Source of the DNA: Chara braunii | Lineage: Eukaryota; Streptophyta; Charophyceae; Charales; Characeae | Assembly (NCBI GenBank): GCA_003427395.1 | Contig: BFEA01000139.1 | Span: 74,696-119,144 of the forward strand | Length of the DNA stretch: 44,449 nucleotides | Direction: 5' to 3' | Shown: piece after piece, positions 10,980 through 20,868 of the stretch | Numbering within the stretch: the stretch's first letter is position 1 | Layout of the letters: the number at the start of each line of letters is the position of its first letter | Made by a program: the position numbers and the translations under genes | The notes under the pieces: model-generated | Seen by the model: the letters and a program-made list of their open reading frames with translations, nothing else | Databases searched by the model: none | Told to the model about the DNA's origin: nothing

Positions 10980-11795
10980 ATGTCAGACTATATTGTTCAC
11001 CATTCGCGGTGCGCTTTCAGTGCATTGCACGGCCAGAATTGGTTGAATGATGTCTGCATTGATACATACACGGAACTTCTTATGCCCCTCTTCCCCGACA
11101 TGTTCTTCGCATCATGCTATACATACAGCTTCGCGATTGCTTGCCGGGATTACCGCTTCGCACATGATTTGCTCGTTCCGCGCGCCGCTGGCCAGCCATT
11201 TTGCTACTGCGGGCGCTGGTTCTTTCCATTGCATCTGAACAACAGCCATTGGGCGTTGGCATGTTTTGTCATCGAAGATTCGACCCTTTGCATTTCCGAT
11301 AGCTACGGTAACCAGCATCCGTCCGTTTTCCGTGATTTGCTTGCATGGCTACAAACAGAGACCACGATCCCACAATCACCCCTCTCCATGCAGGTCGTTT
11401 ATATAGATGGGCCGATCCAGTATAATCACAATGACTGCGGCGTGTTCATGCTCGTGATGCTGCGTTTTTTGTTGGCTTCGCCATCGTCGTCGCATATTGA
11501 CGCTTTTTCATACTTGGATATTCCGACGTACAGACGTCATCTCCATGATGAGCTTTTCACATCGTCCATCGCGTTTTTTCCGTTGCTGCCAGTTCAGCCT
11601 CCACACGATGTTGCGTACGCATACGGCTATCGATGTCCGTCGCAGGGTGCGTTCGCTTCTCCGCCAAACCCCTCCTTGCTCCCCCCCCCCCCTTTTCAGT
11701 TCCCCCCCCCCCCCCCCCATTTCCCCGCTTCCCCCCCCCCTCCTTCCCCTGCCCCTCTCCCTTTCCGTTGCCGATTATCCGGCCATCTATTATAG
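10980..11795 (+). CDS. Ulp1-like C48 cysteine protease
   Basis: This 271-aa frame opens at ATG 10980; the frame just upstream is closed by TGA at 10962-10964, unless it is spliced to an earlier exon. Residues 17-165 carry the C48 (Ulp1/SENP) architecture: HGQNWLNDVCIDTY (17-30, the substrate-groove entry), catalytic His90 in NSHWAL, Asp107 in ISDSYG, Gln147 six residues before Cys153, and the nucleophile Cys153 in NDCGVFML. The catalytic set is complete, so activity is plausible. C48 enzymes cleave ubiquitin-like modifiers such as SUMO; the substrate here is unknown. After about residue 215 the tail is almost all Pro, Ser and Leu, encoded by poly-C tracts, and may not be real protein. It is related to the protease domain fused to the helicase at 19429-20100. 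AATAAA occurs at 12262. Confidence 0.8.
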   Translation: MSDYIVHHSRCAFSALHGQNWLNDVCIDTYTELLMPLFPDMFFASCYTYSFAIACRDYRFAHDLLVPRAAGQPFCYCGRWFFPLHLNNSHWALACFVIEDSTLCISDSYGNQHPSVFRDLLAWLQTETTIPQSPLSMQVVYIDGPIQYNHNDCGVFMLVMLRFLLASPSSSHIDAFSYLDIPTYRRHLHDELFTSSIAFFPLLPVQPPHDVAYAYGYRCPSQGAFASPPNPSLLPPPPFQFPPPPPHFPASPPPPSPAPLPFRCRLSGHLL

Positions 11796-12340
11796 GAAGA
11801 AGCGGTTTGCTGTGTGACATTTAAGTATGCCTGCGTTTGTGTTCAGTTCATTACAATATATATTCACATTTTCCCTCCCGCGCCTGACGATGTTTATAAT
11901 TGTGCATGGCTGTTTCTTTGTGATTTTGCTCGCAGGTGCGGTCGACGCTTGTCTACAGGTAATGTGACGGCGGGGTGTGTTCAGTCTACTTATCCTGGTA
12001 TTTTGCCTCCGAATAAAGATATACGTATATATGCAAACGCACATATTCCCCTTCCTCCTGTGTTTGTCTGGTCTCGTCTGATAGGCATACATAATTTAGA
12101 CATAAACACAGATCGTGTACCGTTCTCAAACACTACCTGCATTGCTGCATTGCACCGCTTTAGATTCTTCCCCTTTCCTGCCCCATTTGGCTTTTATACA
12201 CCTCATCACATTTGCTGCGGTCCTTGTATCCTGTCCACGAACAACCCATCTATTTGCGCACAATAAAATGCTATGTTTGCTGCGGGAATGCGGGCGGGGC
12301 TGTCGCCGATTCGTCAAAGCCAGTGGCCGAATGTTGCTGA
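11796..12340. other. Spacer between protease ORF and Rep-helicase core
   Basis: No gene is recognised. AATAAA at 12262-12267 is a candidate polyadenylation signal for the upstream protease ORF. Confidence 0.45.
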
Positions 12341-13438
12341 ATGCATCGTGGCTGCGCCGCACTTGGACATGAGAACGCTGGCTATACCCGGCGCCATGGA
12401 TCCCAGGTCTCTCAGCTTGTTGACGGGTCTTGGAAAATGTTTGGCAAACAAAGAAACGCACTCAAAAACCCGAAAAAAAACTTTCCCGGGCTCGCTCCTT
12501 CGCTCTCCTTGACCCGCCTCTCAAACCAGCTCAGGACCCTGAAGCAGGCAGCGACGTATTTGCAGCCCCTTTTGTCTTTTCCTTCCATGATTGTAAGCCC
12601 GCGGTTCATTCTTTTGCCTTTTTCGCTTCCTGGCTCTCTCCCTCTAGTGCTTTCCTTCTCCCTCTGCTTCTCTCTTCGCAACTCTCACATCTTCCCGTCG
12701 CTTAGCTGTTGGCTCTACGTAAACATGCTACCACTTTTTGCCCGCCCGCACCATGCGGTGGACCGCTTGTTCCATCTCATTCGTACTACACTGTGCAGCG
12801 GGGGAAATACAGAGCAGACACACACAGAGACTGCAGCGCAGCGAGAAGAGCGTCTATGCAAAAAATGGGCCGCGACACGGACACGGAAATTAAACGAAAC
12901 TGAGACCGTTCGCCGCGAGTGTTTGCAGCGAGACGCTGCATGGCACATGCAGGCGCGTAAAAAAAAACGCAATACGCAACGCCCTCTCACGAGTACTAGC
13001 GCGACGTTGCTTACCTCCCCTGTTTCTTGTTCCGGCTCTCAGGTGAGCCACACGACACTGCCTTCGCTTGTGAAGCCTACCAGACTGAAACAGTTGGCCC
13101 ACATGAAACGCCCCCCCCTCTGCGACACTGCCTTCGCTTGTGAAGCCTACCAGGCTCAAACAATTGGCCCGCATGAAACCCCCCCCCCCGCCCCCCCGAG
13201 GACGCATCTCTCTGCAGGCGTCCGTTTCCCCGCTCTGCATACGCGACCTCTCCTGTGGCGTCTCGACCCCCGAGCCATCAACCCCGACAACCGTCGCTGG
13301 CCGTTTTGCGGAAGCTGTAATATATTCATGTTTACAGCGACTGGCCCAGGATCGAGAAGCACGTTATTCCTTGCGGTCGCCATTCCCCTCTTCCGTCTCT
13401 CCAACGTTAAAAAACACGATCGCCGACCTTCTAGTTGA
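12341..13438 (+). pseudogene. Helitron Rep-helicase, putative N-terminal region
   Basis: A long open frame whose distal part looks protein-like: residues around 12825-12980 form a basic, helical stretch (TAAQREERLCKKWAATRTRK, then ECLQRDAAWHMQARKKK). It resembles the Arg/Lys-rich leaders seen ahead of the Rep domain in Helitron proteins. The proximal part (12341-12720) is Leu/Ser/Phe-rich and may be chance or intron. The frame differs from that of the next fragment (13140 onward), so a frameshift or splice would be needed around 13140-13438. A 70-bp direct duplication sits exactly in this transition. Confidence 0.35.
13053..13192 (+). repeat. Tandem duplication, 70-bp unit, two copies
   Basis: CGACACTGCCTTCGCTTGTG starts at 13053 and again at 13123, and the rest of the unit (AAGCCTACCAG, CAGTTGGCC or CAATTGGCC, ATGAAAC and a C tract) is conserved. 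It overlaps the frame transition at the start of the Rep-helicase pseudogene. As 70 is not a multiple of 3, the duplication itself shifts the frame. Confidence 0.9.
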
Positions 13439-14876
13439 CAAACTCAGTCCCGTTAAGCTCGAGGAGTTCGTATGTTGTGTGTGTGACGAGCTGGTGTTAT
13501 GCACTAAAGTCACTATCCATTCGTCTTCTGAGACAGATGTCATCGACCGTATGCGTGCAGTTTTATATAATACCGATTCATCGTTACATCCAAATCTTGT
13601 GCAGCATTATAGCTGCGAAGATTTGTCTCCGGTTTTCTTGGGCATCATGTTGTCGTAAAATGGCATTGTGCAGCTCACCGACGGCAGCGTCCATTTCAAC
13701 ATATGAGACGCCTGCGAGCGATCGCTCTTTTGTTCGCGCTGCCGGCATCGCCTTCCGAAATTCGCAATCGCCAATCATTTTTTTGTCGGCGCGCTGCCTC
13801 CCGCTTTGCAGAGAGCGACCTGGGCAGAGCTTATGACAAGCGTGACAAATATCCTCGCCCAGACAAGAGTGATGCGCGGTGGGTGGCATCGTTCGATACT
13901 TTCCCATCTGCTCGTTTTCGACTCGGTGCTCGGGCCGGCAGCCACTTTGCTTTCCAGGTCGATAACAAAAGATACGTTCTATCACATTATCTTGGCAAGA
14001 CCGTTTACAGATGGTCAGGTGGCACGTATTAAGAAGCTACATCGCGTCAGCCATTCGATGGTGAAAAACCTCCTTAACTTTTACACGACGTTTAATGTCC
14101 TTTACTCTTATGTAAAACGTGATGATGAAGTTCTTGACAACATTTCGCGTGACGATCCCGCGTTTGTGCCGCCGCTTGTCATCCGAGACCTGTCGAATGA
14201 TCACACCTATGCAAAGTTGTTGGGCCGTGAACAGGATGGTCTTAACGCCCTTCCGGGCACAACCACCGAGACAACTTACATTGAAAAGTCTGTGATTTTT
14301 TTGCACGCCACTGCGCCACTGAATCCGATTGTCGAACAGCGTGTGGTCAAACTCTTGAAGGCTGGACGAGCCAACGAACCGGTTTTCATACTCCACGCTT
14401 CATCGAAATTCGCCAACCTTTTCGAGCCGACGCTGGAAGCCAAAATGTTCCCGCATCTGTTCCCATATGGGTGCGGGCATCCTGACGAAGAAGGACGAAG
14501 AGTCACCACTTCGCGCCAGCTCTGCACGAGGCATTATTGTCTGCTGAGCTCTAGGCGCTTTGCGCAGGCTCCGTATTATCGCATGGCCGCCTTTGACCAT
14601 CTTTCGCTAGATCGTGGATACACGTTCTCGCACCTCACGTGCAGAATGCAACCCTGTTTGCATCAATCGATCGTCGGGGTCACGATCGAAATGCTAAGCA
14701 GAGATTTGGAAAACACCCGTCGACGAACAGTTGGCCTAAAAACGCCCGATACGGATCCGGCAGTTACAAATCTGCTTCATCATATTGAATGCGCTTCGGC
14801 GTATGTTTGGGGCAGCAATGCAGAGCGACGTGCACACCGGCAAGAAGCATTCGCCACCTGCGACCGTTTCGGTTAG
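13140..14876 (+). pseudogene. Helitron Rep-helicase, N-terminal CxxC and Helitron-like domain
   Basis: One frame runs from 13140 to 14876, interrupted only by TAA (13656) and TGA (13704), and ends at TAG (14874). In order it has LEEFVCCVCDEL (CxxC), LTDGSVHFNI, then DACERSLFCSRC, LPKFAIANHFFVGALPPALQ (the C-x-C then P-K-[FL]-A-[IL]-A-N block typical of Helitron proteins), and later MFPHLFPYGCGHPDEEGRR followed by YYRMAAFDHL, the conserved LFP-[FY]-G block ahead of Rep. Translation continues without a gap into the Rep motif after 14876. Each stop is one C-to-T change away from a Gln or Arg codon. In a live element this protein would recognise and nick the transposon ends. Confidence 0.85.
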
Positions 14877-15593
14877 CCGGCGTTTTTCGTTACACTGACC
14901 CCAAACACCGGCACCTCGTTCGCGCTTGTGTCATACGTTGGTCTTCTCGACGTGGAAACATTCTGCGTTGTGTTGATCGACAACCCCAACGTCCAGACAG
15001 AAGATCTCAAGCGTTTATCCATGGCCAACAATATAGCTTCAGCGCGACTTTTTGATCAGCTGATGTCCATATTTTTTGACGAAGTGTTGGGATTCGACCG
15101 CACGACTCAGCAGAGAATACCCGGGGGCGAACTCTTCAGGCCCGTACAGGCATATTTTGGAACGGTGGAAACGCAGGGCTGCGGCATATTGCATTTGCAC
15201 TGCCTTGTCTGGCTTGAAAACACGCCGCCCACAACTCGCGATTTCAATCATTTATCGGAAGCAGATGCGTCGCTCGCTGATCGCGTCACAGAATACGTGG
15301 ACAACATTGTTTCTGCGTCTGCAGCCCAAGATGTTTCTCGGTTGCCTTGTGCACACTGCCATGCAGCGGTGCCGGGTAACAAAATGCATACGCTCCCGCA
15401 GTCAGCCCGGTGCTCGCCATTCCGGAAAGGCAAACCACAGTCGCTGGTCGAACCGCCGAGCGCCGAATGTGCACACTATCATGCTTTAATTAGTTCGCAC
15501 CAGATGCAGTGCCAGAGCATCCTAGAAACTACTCCATCTTCCGCCTATGACGACATTCGCTGGCAAATACACTACTCTAGCTTCGTACCCTAA
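14877..15593 (+). pseudogene. Helitron Rep (HUH endonuclease) domain, first part
   Basis: Directly after the TAG at 14874-14876 the same frame reads PAFFVTLTPNTGTSFALVSY, which is Rep motif 1 of Helitrons. The HUH metal-binding motif follows as GILHLHCLVWL (His codons at 15192 and 15198), preceded by AYFGTVETQGCG, which corresponds to the usual E-x-Q-x-R-G lead-in. HUH nucleases nick and join single strands through a tyrosine during rolling-circle transposition. The Arg/Gly of the lead-in is altered (QGCG). The frame closes at 15593 and the rest of the Rep domain is in the +1 frame, so there is a frameshift near 15550-15590. Confidence 0.88.
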
Positions 15594-16140
15594 ACTCACA
15601 GACGAACCGTTCCACACAAACGCAACAAGCAACAGAAAACTCGTGCTGCCACCGAGCTTGCTTTCTTTCTGGTTGGTACTGCCATTGATTTTTTTCCTTG
15701 TCCAAACACACCACTGGGCTCACACCGAGTCATGTTTCAAGAATACCCGTATGAACAAAAACGCAGAAGTTTGTTGTTATCTTTTTCCTCGTACGTATCG
15801 CGAACGGACAGTTTTACACGATTCCGGAGTGGAACTCCGGTGGGGTCTCGGCGCCGAATATATTAACGCTTACAATAATGTTATGCTCGCTGCATTTAAA
15901 TGCAACCACAACATACAACCTCTATTCGGTGGCGCAGAGGCAACAGACCGTATCTTCTATTGTTGCAGTTATGCGACCAAAGACCAACGTAAAATTGACT
16001 GCAAAGTCGCACTGCGCTTGGCCGCGTTCGATGCACGCTGTGAGCGGGAAAAGTTGGCAGAGGAGCATACACAAATGTCAGCGGAAATGAAAACGGGTCG
16101 CCGCCTTGCTTCTCAACTTTTCAGTATAACGAACAAATAA
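15547..16140 (+). pseudogene. Helitron Rep domain, tyrosine-containing part
   Basis: In the next frame the sequence resumes the Helitron Rep pattern: HWAHTESCFK, CCYLFPR, LGAEYINAYNNVML, FKCNHNIQPLFGG and then the catalytic tyrosine region IFYCCSYATKDQ. The two tyrosine codons, 15958 and 15970, are spaced four residues apart as in Helitron Y2 transposases, and a Lys follows. The frame ends with TAA at 16138. The first 50 codons are less convincing and overlap the end of the previous fragment, which places the frameshift between about 15550 and 15700. The C-terminal 30 residues are helical and basic. Confidence 0.85.
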
Positions 16141-16265
16141 AAAATCGATGACCCATTATGTGCACTATATCTGCTACGGCAGTCGTGCGTGTATCTTAGC
16201 CACGGTTTCAAAACACTCCCTCTTTTTCACATGCTGAAACAACTGCAAAATGACCCCAACACTTT

Positions 16266-17084
16266 GTGTTCGCTGGAGAGAGCGCCTGCGGGCTTTGCTG
16301 TGAAACGACTTTGGATGATTACGTTTTTCGACCATTGGCATTGACGCATCTGTCCCTTTACGAATTCACGATGCATTTTTATACTTGTACGAAATCTGCT
16401 GCCTCCACAGCTGATGGCAGCTTCCTTCAAAACCATCCGTTGTATAAGTGCAAAGCATTGGCACACCGGAGATTTTCCGCAATCCCTGTCGTTCCTTATT
16501 CTACACGCATTCCTGATCTCAGAATATGCAACGACGATGTAGCCAAAACTTTGCACGTGCAACTGTCACTTTTGTTATTCAAACCTTTCCGGATTCTAAC
16601 GGATTTAGTTGCGTCCGGCGACATATGGCATGCTGCTTTTCTTTCGTTCTACGAACAGATGCCTGCATTTCTATGTGCCATTTACCTACAAATGCAAAAC
16701 TACCATGTCGCACGAGAACGTGCAGCGGAAATGCGTAATCAAAGAGCTTCCGAGCAAACTGCAAACGTTCTCTATGCAGACTCCTCGGGTGGGATGCCTG
16801 ACAGCTCATCGAACGCATCTATACCAATGTGTCCTCCTTCTGACACTGACTCACAAAAAAGCGTGGAGCCGGGTCGTGTGGACAATGCTATAATCGTGCC
16901 AATGATAGTCGATGGCTATGCGTCAGGTTTGTCATCTGAATTGATGACATCCTGCGCACAATCACACTGGATACGTATAGGAGCTTCGCCTCGGGAGACT
17001 TATCATCAGCCGGCTGTTTCCTTAGACAAACCATTGGCGATCTTAACACCATCCACGCTTGGACAAAAGCAGCGCCGCCTCTAG
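16266..17084 (+). pseudogene. Helitron Rep-helicase, linker between Rep and helicase
   Basis: Beginning in another frame, this piece carries the conserved inter-domain blocks of Helitron proteins: DDYVFRPLALTHLSLYEFTM, then HPLYKCKALAHRR, IPVVPYSTRIPDL and VQLSLLLFKPFRILTDL followed by DIWHAAFLSFYEQMP (the usual LFKPWR block with Phe for Trp). After about 16900 the frame loses meaning, while frame +2 becomes coherent from about 16940 (IDDILRTITLDTYRSF), implying another frameshift. The 125 bases before 16266 should hold the preceding block but are scrambled between frames. Confidence 0.8.
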
Positions 17085-18150
17085 TAAAAAATGTCAGTGA
17101 TGTCCCCGACGCCTGGCATCAGCTGCCTCGGCCCACTCGTCTCCGCCTAATCACAAACGCACTTCAGCCTTGGAATAAGAAGTTCGCTGACAATCCCACC
17201 ATAAAGCCCTCTTCACCGCCCAACTCCTTGTTCCCTACAATCTCTGATATCTCTGTGCAGTTTTCGCTCAATCGCAAACAACACCTTGCTTTCTCTCTTT
17301 CCGTTGATTCCCTTCTCAGGACCTGGCTCTCCAAAACGACAGTTGAAGACATACCTACGGCAATGCCGTTGGCAGCTATGGCCAATGTAATTGAAAAATA
17401 GCAGCTCCTCATGTTCCTCACCGGAGAGGGTGGCACCGACAAATCCCACGTAGTCGCTGCCATCGATGCCTTTGCTAAAAGATGGCAGCATCCACAAAGC
17501 GTTGTCAAAACTGCAATAACTGGCAAAGCTGCAGTTTCCATCGTCGGGGTGACATTCCATAGCTGGTTCGGGATGCACAACCTCGAAGCTGATTACTATT
17601 TCGAACGTCGCCAGACGCAGCTGAAAGGCATACTCGGCTTCACGCGAGAACTAGGTTTACTAATCATTGATGAGTTCAGCATGATGGACAAAGATGCATT
17701 CCTTCGACTTGACCAAGCGCTGCGCGCAGCCAGAAAGTCGGATATCCCCTTCGGTGGTGTGCATATCTTGCCTACGGGAGACTTCTTCCAGCTTCCCCCT
17801 GTTAACGACATGCTGGTGTATTTTGATCCTTCATTGAATAAGGCAGACACGACCGCCGACCATGAAGCATTCAAGCTTTGGCATCTATTCGACATGGTTG
17901 TTGTTCTAACCGAGACCGTTCGCTTTAGATCAGACCCCGAATGGGGCCGCCACTGTAAAAACGTCAGGCAGGGCATATGTGAAAACAATTTTATAGATAT
18001 CATCAACAGTAGACTTTTGGAAAACATCAGCCCCGACTTGCGCCGAAATTTTGTCAATCCAAAAGGTGGCCATTTTTCTGTTTTCATTGTCCCGGATAAC
18101 GACCATCGTACACAACTACTGTATTTGTTTACGCGGATGTTGTGTGCACT
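16940..18150 (+). pseudogene. PIF1-type helicase, N-terminal half
   Basis: One frame runs from about 16940 to 18150 with a single TAG at 17399, immediately before QLLMFLTGEGGTDKSHV. Motifs in order are Walker A GEGGTDKS, TAITGKAAVSIVGVTFHSWF (motif Ia), LLIIDEFSMMD (Walker B), PTGDFFQLPPV (motif III) and LTETVRFRSDPEW (motif IV). The Gly before the Walker A Lys is Asp (GAC for GGC), which should abolish nucleotide binding. The helicase would unwind DNA 5'-3' during rolling-circle transposition. Upstream, DLNTIHAWTKAAP to FSLNRKQHLAF corresponds to the Q-motif area. A frameshift near 18140 moves the rest to frame 1. Confidence 0.92.
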
Positions 18151-19428
18151 GCTTGTGATCATCAACCTGTTCACATCGTGGCAGACTTCGGCGCGAAATT
18201 CAAAAATAGAAAACCGCATGATATACAATTCATAATGTCATTGCCGGACAACAAACTCGAACGATTCGCTGCGTTCCTTGACCTTCTACCCGGGATGTCG
18301 GTTTTATTCACCCAGAACGTAGATCCTGGTCGAGGCATCGCAAACGGAACATCCGGTGTTCTGCACTCTTTACAGTTCCCTGAACATACGACGTTCGCAC
18401 TGTTCCATGACACGAATGCAAACATTCGCGTGCTGCTTCCTAGTTCCCCGCCGGACTTCGCTCTTGTGCGCGTCCCCCATCGTTCCGCATTCGAACAGCT
18501 CCCTGCTGCGCTTTCTGCCGCCCTGCCTTCGGATGTTTACCCGGTGTTCAGACAACAGCCGTACGGCTCTGCGAAGGTCGACCTCCCGACCTGTGCAAGA
18601 ATGCCCCAGAGAACATGCCACGTGCGACCTCTCCAATTTCCATTCGTGTCTGATGTCGCTTCGACCGTCTAGAAGATCCAAGAAGAGACATTGACATCTC
18701 TCATTGTCGCCGAGTGGAAAGCGCGCCCCAATGCTGGCCGCAAACGAAAACACAACGTCCCGCAACAAAGTTACATCATTGTCTCCCGTGTTGTCAACCG
18801 TTCTGCTTTGGTCATTTTAAAGCCATTCACAAAGGACCTCGCAGCCTTTTTCCAGCCAAATCCAGCTGTTGTCCGTGAGCAATTGCGCCTTGACAAACTT
18901 TCGAATCTTACCCTGTCCCCTGCTACAGCCTTTTGCTCTACCTCCGCTTCGAGGCCACAGATCGTCACTCGTCCACTTGAAGCCTTCGATGCTTCTGTTA
19001 TCAATGTCGAACCCCCGAATGGCACGTTTGCAGGCTGGACAACCCCAGCAGGTAAACGATCACGCACGATGACCCCTCCTGCTGTTTCGACGACTGTTCT
19101 GCCATCACAGCTGAACCCACGGTCTTCGTCATTCTCTATCTGTCCATCTGCCCATGAACAGCCGCAGCCTAAAAAACATTCGTGCCTTCCCCCTTCCTAT
19201 TTGGGGATTCGGATTGCCATTTCTTCAAGCAAAACCTCTGGTTCCTCTCTCACTGATGACAGGCTCCCGAAAGATGCCCTCGCCGAGCAGACAGCCTCGG
19301 TGGCCGAGCGGTCGCACACGTCGATGCACACAGGCGACGTTGCTGCTTCAACAAACATTCCACCATTGCAGCTCGACTCGCAGCCTTTGCTATTCTTTGT
19401 TTGTCCATCTGTTCCCGTTGTGTCTTGA
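18142..19428 (+). pseudogene. PIF1-type helicase, C-terminal half, and linker to protease
   Basis: The frame reads LLPGMSVLFTQNVDPGRGIA, NGTSGVL (motif V), then RPLQFPFVSDVASTV, a TAG at 18670-18672, KIQEETL (the remains of the S-Q-G-x-T motif), and SYIIVSRVVNRSALVIL (motif VI, usually YVALSR). All of this lies in one frame up to a TGA at 19426. After motif VI come about 190 residues rich in Ser, Pro and Lys without a known domain (GKRSRTMTPPAV, HEQPQPKKHS), acting as a linker. The frame then continues past the TGA directly into the protease domain at 19429, so helicase and protease form one translation unit apart from the stops. Confidence 0.85.
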
Positions 19429-20100
19429 ACGCCACCTCACGGCGAGTCGCAATTTACAGCAGACTGTGTATACCGTAGTCTCCATGGAACAACGTGGCTT
19501 AGTGACATTCCCATTGAGGACTATATGGACTTGTTGATGGACACGTTTTCATCGGTGCTCGCCGCGAACAGTTTTACATACGCCCATGGCATCGCATGCG
19601 GTGACTTCTCGTTCGCGGACCAAAACATTGACGCTCGGTGCTATCCAAGACTCGCCTTTACGTTTGCACACCTTTTCCTCCCTCTACATATGCATGGTAA
19701 TCATTGGGCACTTGGGTACATTGATATAAACAACCAACAATTATTCTTCTATGATAGCCTTGGCCACTCCAACGCTGTGTTTTCTCGAAACATGCGCCAA
19801 TGATTGTGTTATCGTTCTGATGCTTTCAATGCCCTTGCCGCCATACAATGCTTCAACATTCGAGGCCCTGCTCAAACAAACTCGTATGATTGTGGTATTT
19901 TCATGCTGGTTATGATTCGGCATTTGTTGATCGGGCCACCCCACCTGCCTATAAACAATTTCAGCCAACAAGACATATACTTTTATCGATCGTTCATTCA
20001 CAACGAACTTATAACCAAAGTCCTGAGATCCATAACTCCGCACCCTCATTTGAGTTTTCCCGTTCTCCCACCCTACTGCTGCGCTCGGTGGAGAACATGA
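19429..20100 (+). pseudogene. Ulp1-like C48 protease domain fused to the helicase C-terminus
   Basis: Same frame as the helicase C-terminus. It reads LHGTTWLSDIPIEDYMDLL, then GNHWALGY (catalytic His), FFYDSLGH (catalytic Asp), a TGA at 19801-19803, and then AQTNSYDCGIFMLVMI (oxyanion Gln and nucleophile Cys) to a TGA at 20098. All four catalytic residues remain, so the stop at 19801 looks recent. The domain resembles the stand-alone protease at 10980 (WLNDVCIDTY, SHWALACF, NDCGVFMLVM). Fusion of a deubiquitinase or SUMO-protease-type domain to Rep-helicase recalls the cysteine proteases found in some Helitron-related elements, which are usually OTU type. Confidence 0.85.
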
Positions 20101-20190
20101 TTTTCGCTAAGCCATTTCTGGTTTTCTTGGCACCTGTTCAACGTCTGTTTTTCAACGCTCACACTACGTACGGGAATTTGTGTCCATATT

Positions 20191-20868
20191 ATGGCTTCCT
20201 CCCAAAACGCTGGAAACAGTGCGTCCGCGGCGCTCCCGCCACTTAAACGCGATCGGCCTTCCCTGCGTGAGCGACTACGCATTCAAAATGAAACCAGGGA
20301 GCAGAAACGAGTCAAACCCAACAAAATCATCCACACAAGCACCCTGCAAATGGAAGAGTATATAAGAGAAGAGGCCGCGTGAAGAGAGGAGGCTACACAA
20401 ACTGGTAAGTCGAAGGTGCCAGCAGAGATCGTCGGAAAAGGATACTTTGTGCACCATCTTTGGAGGTGGGCGAGTGAGACGTGTGTGTTCGATATCACTC
20501 TCGCAGACATGGACCAAGAAGATGTGGTGCAAGCTGCGAATAGGACTCTGTCGAACACATACGGCGAAACACAGAATGACATCTTGCCGCTTCTGCGCCG
20601 AGGGACTGTCTACGACTTTAACGAAAGATGCGCATTGCCAGAGGTTAGGACTGTTCTCACGTTAGGTCACACGACAGGGCACAAGTATTTCGACAAACAA
20701 TTCATACCGTGTTTCAACACGAACATGCGCACTATGCATCCGCAGCCCCTGATTCCTGCGGAGGCAGACAAGCCCAATGCAGAGCCGACTTCTGCCGAAA
20801 CGAATGCGCCCCCGGGCCCTCCGAACACGGGGCGCTCAAGCAAACCTCATGGATCCGACAACCTGTGA
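20191..20868 (+). pseudogene. OB-fold-like protein C with one internal stop
   Basis: From ATG 20191 the frame runs 225 codons with a single TGA at codon 64 (20380-20382). Before it lie a basic leader (LPPLKRDRPSLRERL, KRVKPNKIIH) and the TLQMEEYIREE helix; after it come GKGYFVHHLWRW, VFDITLADMDQEDVVQ, LPLLRRGTVYDF and VRTVLTLGHTTG. These align in order with proteins A (4655) and B (21560): [LM]E[END]YI, G-x-x-V-H/D, V-Y/D-x-x-L-x-D, F/Y/L-[VL]-RR-x-V. The C-terminus adds a Pro/Ala/Glu-rich tail. CGA to TGA would explain the stop. It begins 90 bases after the Rep-helicase-protease unit ends and is in its frame. An RPA-like single-strand-binding role is inferred. Confidence 0.65.

Noticed and set aside
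13656-20382. Stop-codon reassignment or readthrough in the element
   Set aside because: All three stop codons occur, frameshifts are also present, and the BIG and LYR genes use the standard code; decay explains it better.
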